From Diplodia intermedia (Eukaryota; Ascomycota; Dothideomycetes; Botryosphaeriales; Botryosphaeriaceae), in the NCBI GenBank assembly GCA_021495925.1, contig JAKEKT010000060.1, positions 1 to 64,000 of the forward strand: a DNA stretch of 64,000 nucleotides, in the 5' to 3' direction. A program made the position numbers and the translations under genes. Positions within the stretch are counted from its first letter, which is position 1, and each line of letters begins with the position of its first letter. The notes beneath the pieces are model-generated. The model was not told where the DNA came from. It saw nothing but the letters and a program-made list of their open reading frames with translations, and did no database searches. Positions 58,454 to 64,000 of this stretch are shown here, piece after piece.

Positions 58454-59153
58454 ATGACCACAAGCTACACCGGCAAGCAAGTCGATGGTAGGACGGTACA
58501 GCCAGCCGCAACCAAGTCAACTCACCCGGGCCTGCCCGCTATGCGTCCGATCTGCGCTCCTCGGAAGACCTTGGGTGAGTCTACTTGAAACGTGCATGGC
58601 AAACCTATCATGCTTAAATACACACCCAAGGCTCCAAAGGTCTCCTCGTCAGGTATTCAAGCGATGTCGACGACCCCGAGAAATACGCAGTCAGAGCAGA
58701 GCCTACTCCCAACGCGTTGCGACGTAGAACCAGATTCGGCATCCCACCACGGGCCACCCGGATCTTTGCTGATGCCCTTGTCATCTCTTTCGCTGTCGGG
58801 TGTGGTATGGGCATCTTGGAATCCATCGCGCTGATCATCAGTGGCACTTGGCTTGGGTTGATAGTTGGGTCCGCCTTCTTGCCTCTCGGTGGCTTCCCTG
58901 CCAGCAACTACATCATGTGAGTCTTGAACGACGGCTACCATCACTCCACACTAACGTCTGATGGCGCAGTAATCGCTACAGAAGCACCGCTCTGGAGTGT
59001 GAGGAAGGGTTCGGACAGGAACGCCAAAAGGCACGTAGAATGGTCTGGTGGTGGACTGGTCTTGTTGGGCTCGGGCTCACAGTCGGGTTCTTTGTCGGCT
59101 GCCTCATTCCTTGGGCTGCCAACATCTTGCGGCCGATCTTCTGGCATACCTAG
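58454..59153 (+). CDS. Small two-transmembrane protein, 196 aa, unknown function
   Basis: The exons are 58454-58574, 58631-58916 and 58970-59153, assembled by eye from GTGAGT donors and AAG/CAG acceptors; the frame is exact. The first 80 residues are polar and Pro-rich. A hydrophobic block follows (VISFAVGCGMGILESIALIISGTWLGLIVGSAFLPLGG), which may be one long or two tightly packed helices. After a charged loop (RYRSTALECEEGFGQERQKARR) comes a further helix (WWWTGLVGLGLTVGFFVGCLIPW). The end is PIFWHT-stop. No signal peptide. I do not recognise a family. It lies 450 bp upstream of MES1 on the same strand. Confidence 0.65.
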
Positions 59154-59605
59154 GGCATCCAGCCGTTGTGCTCCAGCCTCGAACACCGGACAAGGTGCTT
59201 GCGATGTCGCGATGAGAGCGTTGCATATTCATTGGAGATGCCAGGTCACGGGTGGCGTGAACTGGGAGATAGCAACTAGAATGTGAATCGTGGAGGTCGC
59301 TTTTGCTCGTACTACCATCGGCGGGCTGAGCCTGTGATTGATGCTAGGCTCTCGGGGTTTCATTTGCGAGTGGTGCGACGACATTCTTTTTCCTTGATGA
59401 AGGCAGAGAATGAGAAGGAGAGCAGGCCGAGTCGCAGTCGGACGGGAGTCGGAGTCCGGGAGCTCGAGATGCTAGGGCGCGTTGGGACTAGTGCGGGGCG
59501 GGCTCGCGTCAGAGCGGCGGGGGATTGGGAGCTGAGTCACCTTTCTGTCGGCGACTTTTGAGCCCATCTTTGACACCACCATTCATTCATTCTCCACACT
59601 CCACC
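59154..59605. promoter_or_regulatory. MES1 upstream region
   Basis: About 450 bp between the small membrane-protein gene and MES1. The last 40 nt before the ATG are pyrimidine/CA-rich (ttcattctccacactccacc), typical of highly expressed fungal genes. No supported ORF. Confidence 0.5.
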
Positions 59606-61689
59606 ATGGCCGCCTCCCAGCCCATCCTGCCGCAGGATGGCAAGCGAAATATCCTGATCACCAGCGCTCTGCCCTACGTCAACAACATCCCCCATCTGGG
59701 CAACATCATCGGCTCCGTCCTCTCCGCCGATGTCTTTTCGCGTTACTGCAAGGCCCGCGGCTACCCGACCCTCTACGTCTGCGGCTCCGACGAGTATGGC
59801 ACCGCCACCGAGACCAAGGCCATCGACGAGGGCCTGACCCCGCAGGAGCTGTGCGACAAGTACCACAAGATCCACGCCGATGTCTACAAGTGGTTCAACA
59901 TCGGCTTCGACAAGTTCGGCCGCACCCCCACCCAGCAGCAGACCGATATCGCTCAGGACATTTTCATGAAGCTCCACAAGAACGGATACCTGGAGGAGAA
60001 GACCACCGTCCAGCCCTACTGCGAGCAGCACGGCTCTTTCCTGGCCGATCGCTTTGTCGAGGGCGAGTGCAGCATCTGCGGCGACCCGGGTGCCCGCGGC
60101 GACCAGTGTGACAAGTGTGGTAACCTTCTCGACCCGCTCGAGCCCGAGCCCGAGGCAAAGGCCCCCGCCTCCTCCGACGAGCCCGAGCCGGTTGGCGAGG
60201 CCAAGGCCACCGGTTACCTTATCAACCCTCGCTGCAAGCTGGACGGCGCTGCCCCGGTCAAGAGGGAGACAAAGCATGTGTACATCCGGCTGGACGAATT
60301 GAAGGATCGGATCGTGGAGTGGTTCAAGGAGGCTAGTGTTGATGGCAAGTGGTCGTCCAATTGCATTCAGATCACCCAGTCGTGGATCGACAAGGGCTTG
60401 AAGCCCCGTGGTATTACCCGCGATCTGAAATGGGGTACCGCTGTTCCTCTTCCCGGCTACGAGGAGAAGGTCATGTACGTGTGGTTCGATGCTTGTATCG
60501 GTTACGTCTCCATCACGGCCACCTACACCGACGAGTGGGAGAAGTGGTGGAGGAACCCGGAGAATGTCCAGCTCTACCAGTTCATGGGCAAGGACAATGT
60601 CCAGTTCCACACCATTATCTTCCCCGGTTCGCAGCTTGGTACGGGCGACAAGTGGACTAAGATCCACCATCTGTCCACTACCGAGTACTTGAACTATGAG
60701 GATACCAAGTTCTCCAAGTCCAAGGGCGTTGGTGTCTTCGGCAACAACGCCAAGGATACCGGAATTCCTTCCGACGTGTGGAGATACTACCTGCTCTCGA
60801 GACGGCCAGAGACCAGCGATTCCGAGTTCAAGTGGAAGGACTTCATTGACGCCAACAACAACGACCTGCTGAAGAACCTTGGCAACTTCGTCAACCGTGT
60901 GATCAAGTTCGTGGCTGCCAAGTACGACTCCGGTAAGTTATCCCAATACACTTGTTTACAAATGCAGATCCTGACTGAACCTTGGTAGTTGTTCCCGACT
61001 ACACCAAGTACAAGGACGAGGACCAGTACCTGAAGAAGCACGAGGAGGCTGTGAACGAGCTGCTGAAGACTTACATCGGCCACCTCGAGAATGTCAAGCT
61101 GAAGGCTGGTCTTTCGACAGTGCTTCATATCTCGGCCCTCGGCAACAAGCTGCTGCAGGACAACAAGCTGGACAACAGACTGTTCTCCGAGGAACCGGAA
61201 CGTTGCGCCGCTGTCGTTGGTATGGCGTTGAACCACATCTACCTTCTCTCCAGCGTCACGGAGCCTTACATGCCCGCGACTGCGCGCGGTGGCGTTACTG
61301 ACAAGGGCGAGCCCATTGCTGGTATTTTCCAGCAGCTTGGCGTGGACCCGGTGCCTTACATTCCCGAGCATTGGTCTACCGGTACCATCAAGCCCGGTCA
61401 CAAGATCGGCAAGGCAGGGTACCTGTTCAACCAGATCAAGCCCGAGAAGGAGCAAGAGTGGAGAGAGGCATATGGTGGTGAAGAGGCCCAAAAAGCCAAG
61501 AGGCTGGAGGCTGAAAAGAGGGCGGCAAAGAAGGCGCAGAAGGAAAAGGACAAGGCCAAGAAGGCAGCGAAGAAGGCAGCCGCCGCGGCGCCAGGTGGTG
61601 TTGAAGCGGCGGAGAAGAAGCAGGAGGCTGATCCCGCCATCGAGAAGGTTACCGAGGCCATGGAGAAGGCGGACGTGCACACTTCGTAG
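59606..61689 (+). CDS. MES1: Cytoplasmic methionyl-tRNA synthetase
   Basis: The exons are 59606-60932 and 60989-61689, giving 675 aa. It is a class I synthetase: the HIGH-type motif is Pro29-His-Leu-Gly-Asn33, and the KMSKS-type motif is KFSKSKG at about 367-373. The connective peptide carries four metal-type cysteines (CSICGD and CDKCGN) and also CEQHGS. The anticodon-binding helical domain follows, with FKWKDFIDANNNDLLKNLGNF. The end is a long Lys/Ala/Glu helix (about residues 610-650), probably an RNA-binding tail. There is no Arc1-binding N-terminal GST-like domain as in yeast. It charges initiator and elongator tRNA-Met in the cytosol. ATG 59606 is in CACCATGG; the in-frame upstream extension has no recognisable residues. 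Confidence 0.96.
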
Positions 61690-61969
61690 AATTTTTCCTG
61701 GTTGGGGCGTTGAGAGAGAGAAAAGACATGTGTGATGAGTATTTAAGATGAGATGAAACGATACGGTGGCAGATCAACATAGAGATGCCAATTGATACCC
61801 TTGGGCTGCAAGTGTGCACTGTGGTGTCGCGTGGCCCCGGATTTCGGCTGGGGTTGGAGATCTGCCAATGGCGATGTCGCAATTTGTCCGTCGCCCTCCG
61901 CTTTCGCTCGCCCCATCGTGAATTTTTGGCCGCCGTCACCTGCACTCTTGCTCGCGCCACCAGCTCCCA

Positions 61970-64000
61970 ATGGCAGGCCAGGCAATTACTATGCGGGCAC
62001 ATGCCCTCAGGGCTGCCCGTATCGCACAAGCCAAGGTGAATCCGACCCGCGCTCCCACGCATCGCTGCCATCTAGATCTGACGCATCTCCAGTCATCGGC
62101 CAGCGCGCCACTTCGCCCGCTGCTGCAGAGCAGACGGCATCTGGCAACCGCCCAGTCTCCCACGCCGCCGCCGAACTTCGACGTCGCCTCTCGCACTCCG
62201 CCCTACCCCAAGCTGCTCAAGAGGCTGTCCGAGGTCCGCAGCGTGCTGGGCTCCGAGCGCAAGCTCACGCTCGCCGAGAAGATCCTCTACTCCCATCTCG
62301 ACAACCCCGAGGAGTCGCTCCTGACGGGAACGAACAATGGAAAGGATGTCCGGGGCGCTGCCAACCTCAAGCTCAAGCCCGACCGGGTTGCCATGCAGGA
62401 CGCGTCGGCGCAGATGGCTCTGCTGCAGTTCATGTCGTGCGGTCTCCCCACCACCGCCGTGCCCGCCAGCATCCACTGCGACCACATGATCGTCGGCGAG
62501 AAGGGCGCGGACACCGATCTTCCCCGCTCCATCCAGGGCAACAAGGAGGTCTTCGACTTCCTGGAGAGCGCCGCGAAGAAGTACGGTATCGAGTTCTGGC
62601 CGCCCGGCGCCGGTATCATCCACCAGACCGTCCTGGAGAACTACAGTGCACCGGGTCTCATGATGCTTGGAACGGACAGCCACACGCCTAACGCGGGTGG
62701 TCTTGGTGCCATTGCCATTGGTGTCGGTGGTGCCGATGCTGTTGACGCCCTTGTCGATGCGCCGTGGGAGTTGAAGGCTCCCAAGATTCTGGGTGTCAAG
62801 CTCGAGGGCAAGCTCAGCGGCTGGGCTAGCCCCAAGGACGTTATCCTGAACCTTGCTGGCAAGCTCACCGTGCGTGGTGGTACCAACCACATCATCGAGT
62901 ACTTCGGGCCGGGCGTTGACTCTCTGAGCTGCACCGGTATGGCCACCATCTGCAACATGGGCGCCGAAGTCGGTGCCACCACGTCGCTGTTCCCCTTCTC
63001 CTCCGGACACGTCCCCTACCTCGGCGCCACCTACCGCGAGTCGATCGCCAACGCAGCCAGCGCCATCGCGTCTTCCCCCGAGCAGCAGAACCTCCTCCGT
63101 GCCGACTCCGGCGCGCAGTACGACCAGGTCATCACCATCAACCTCTCGGAGCTGGAGCCCCACATCAACGGACCCTTCACCCCGGATCTCTCGACCCCTC
63201 TCAGCAAGTTCAAGGACACGGTCGAGGAGAGGGGCTGGCCCACGACCTTCGGCGCCGGCCTCATCGGCAGCTGCACCAACTCCAGCTACCAGGACATGAC
63301 CCGTGCCGAGGAGCTCGTCAAGCAGGCCCACGCTGCCGGCTTGAAGCCCAAGGCCGACTTCTTCATCACCCCTGGCAGCGAGCAGATCAGAGCCACGCTC
63401 GAGAGAGACGAGACCCTGGGCACCTTCTCTTCTGCTGGAGGTACCGTGCTTGCGAACGCCTGTGGTATGTTCTGATCCCTTACTCTCATACGCTCTCTGC
63501 TGACTTTTACTATGCCCCTGCATCGGGCAGTGGTCACGTAACGACAATGTCAAGAAGGGCGAGGACAATGCCATCTTTACCAGCTACAACCGGAACTTCC
63601 CCGCCAGAAACGACGGCAACAGACGAACGATGAACTTCCTGGCGTCCCCTGAGCTGGTCACCGCTCTCAGCTATGCGGGCAGCACCACGTTCAACCCCAT
63701 GACCGACTCGATCCCTACCGCTTCTGGTACCCCCTTCAGGTTCTCTCCCCCGAAGGGCCAGGACCTGCCCTCGGCCGGTTTCGAGATCGGCAACCCCGAG
63801 TTCCTGCCCACCCCCGGCAAGCCTGACGCCAGCGTCGAGGTCAAGGTTGACCCCAAGTCCTCGCGTCTCGCTCTCCTCGAGCCCTTCGCTCCGTTCCCCG
63901 ACTCGGAGCTCTCCGGCCTCCGCGTGCTCTACAAGGTCAAGGGCCAGTGCACGACCGACACCATCAGCGCGGCCGGCCCCTGGCTCAAGTACAAGGGCCA
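61970..64000 (+). CDS. ACO2: Mitochondrial aconitase, Aco2/AcoB type (partial at window end)
   Basis: Exon 1 is 61970-63464 and exon 2 runs from 63514 beyond the edge; 660 residues are visible. An Arg/Ala-rich presequence is followed by features typical of the second fungal aconitase (TPPYPKLLKRL, LAEKILYSHLDNPEESLL, ASIHCDHMIVGEKG). Aco2/AcoB is tied to mitochondrial homocitrate dehydration in lysine synthesis, with some aconitase activity. The first cluster cysteine is in GSCTNSS, the other two in ANACG|PCIGQ. The intron falls between the latter two and ends in AT, not AG: the frame requires exon 2 to begin GCCCCTGC at 63514 after ...TTTTACTAT. The nearest AG (63528-63529) would delete PCIGQ and give a stop. 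Either one base is wrong or splicing is impaired. ATG 61991 is an alternative start. Confidence 0.9.

Noticed and set aside
59537..60670. 377-codon ORF antisense to MES1
   Set aside because: A Gly/Leu/Val/Asp-rich mirror of the synthetase codons; a typical antisense shadow.
62093..63574. 493-codon ORF antisense to aconitase
   Set aside because: Mirror of highly codon-biased aconitase sequence; no domain of its own.

Overview
The window is nuclear DNA of a filamentous ascomycete (Pezizomycotina). The evidence is GC-rich coding sequence, dense genes on both strands, short introns (mostly 49-130 nt) with GTAWGT/GTRAGT donors and CTRAY-type branch points, a HET-domain gene, a fungal-type N-terminal/ubiquitin-like protein, and yeast-type orthologues such as Ubc9, Pex19, Pct1, Cia1, Mes1 and Aco2. 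I cannot name the species; a class-level guess (for example Dothideomycetes) would be inference only. I rebuilt the gene models by hand from splice signals. In every complete model the summed exon lengths are an exact multiple of three.

Layout. 1-3.5 kb: gene-free, starting with an extraordinary 104-nt poly-C tract. 3.5-8.9 kb (-): one large four-exon gene joining a PHD finger, a CxxC/CxxC zinc knuckle and a winged-helix-like segment. 10.2-12.9 kb (+): SCY1/Cex1-type pseudokinase. 13.7-14.5 kb (-): UBC9. 15.9-17.2 kb (+): PEX19. 17.4-18.3 kb (-): hypothetical protein. 18.95-21.1 kb (+): fungal N-terminal domain plus ubiquitin-like protein. 21.9-22.5 kb (-): small predicted secreted protein. 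23.8-24.1 kb (-): small Cys-rich ORF. 25.6-27.2 kb (-): choline-phosphate cytidylyltransferase. 28.1-29.9 kb (-): PP2C phosphatase. 30.9-32.3 kb (-): an FMN-dependent 2-hydroxyacid dehydrogenase broken by many +1 frameshifts. 33.2-34.6 kb (-): CIA1. 36.0-38.8 kb (-): MHYT-domain membrane protein. 41.0-42.9 kb (-): hypothetical. 43.1-45.0 kb (+): mitochondrial acyl-CoA thioesterase. 46.0-46.2 kb (-): small Cys-rich protein. 46.2-50.5 kb: gene-poor. 50.5-52.0 kb (-): mitochondrial carrier. 52.7-54.3 kb (-): GPI-anchored Cys-rich wall protein. 55.0-57.3 kb (-): HET-domain protein. 58.5-59.2 kb (+): small two-TM protein. 59.6-61.7 kb (+): methionyl-tRNA synthetase. 62.0 kb to the window end (+): aconitase, truncated by the edge.

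Most genes are unrelated housekeeping functions (ubiquitin/SUMO, peroxisome, lipid, Fe-S, translation, lysine/TCA) in the mixed order normal for fungi. I see no biosynthetic cluster, transposon, CRISPR array, rRNA or tRNA. The most interesting signals are molecular oddities: the aconitase intron whose 3' splice site reads AT instead of AG between two Fe-S cysteine codons; the dehydrogenase whose frameshifts are all base gains, mostly in homopolymers; three GC-AG introns among 46; the poly-C tract; and the multi-domain chromatin-type gene, whose two zinc-binding motifs appear only after splicing.
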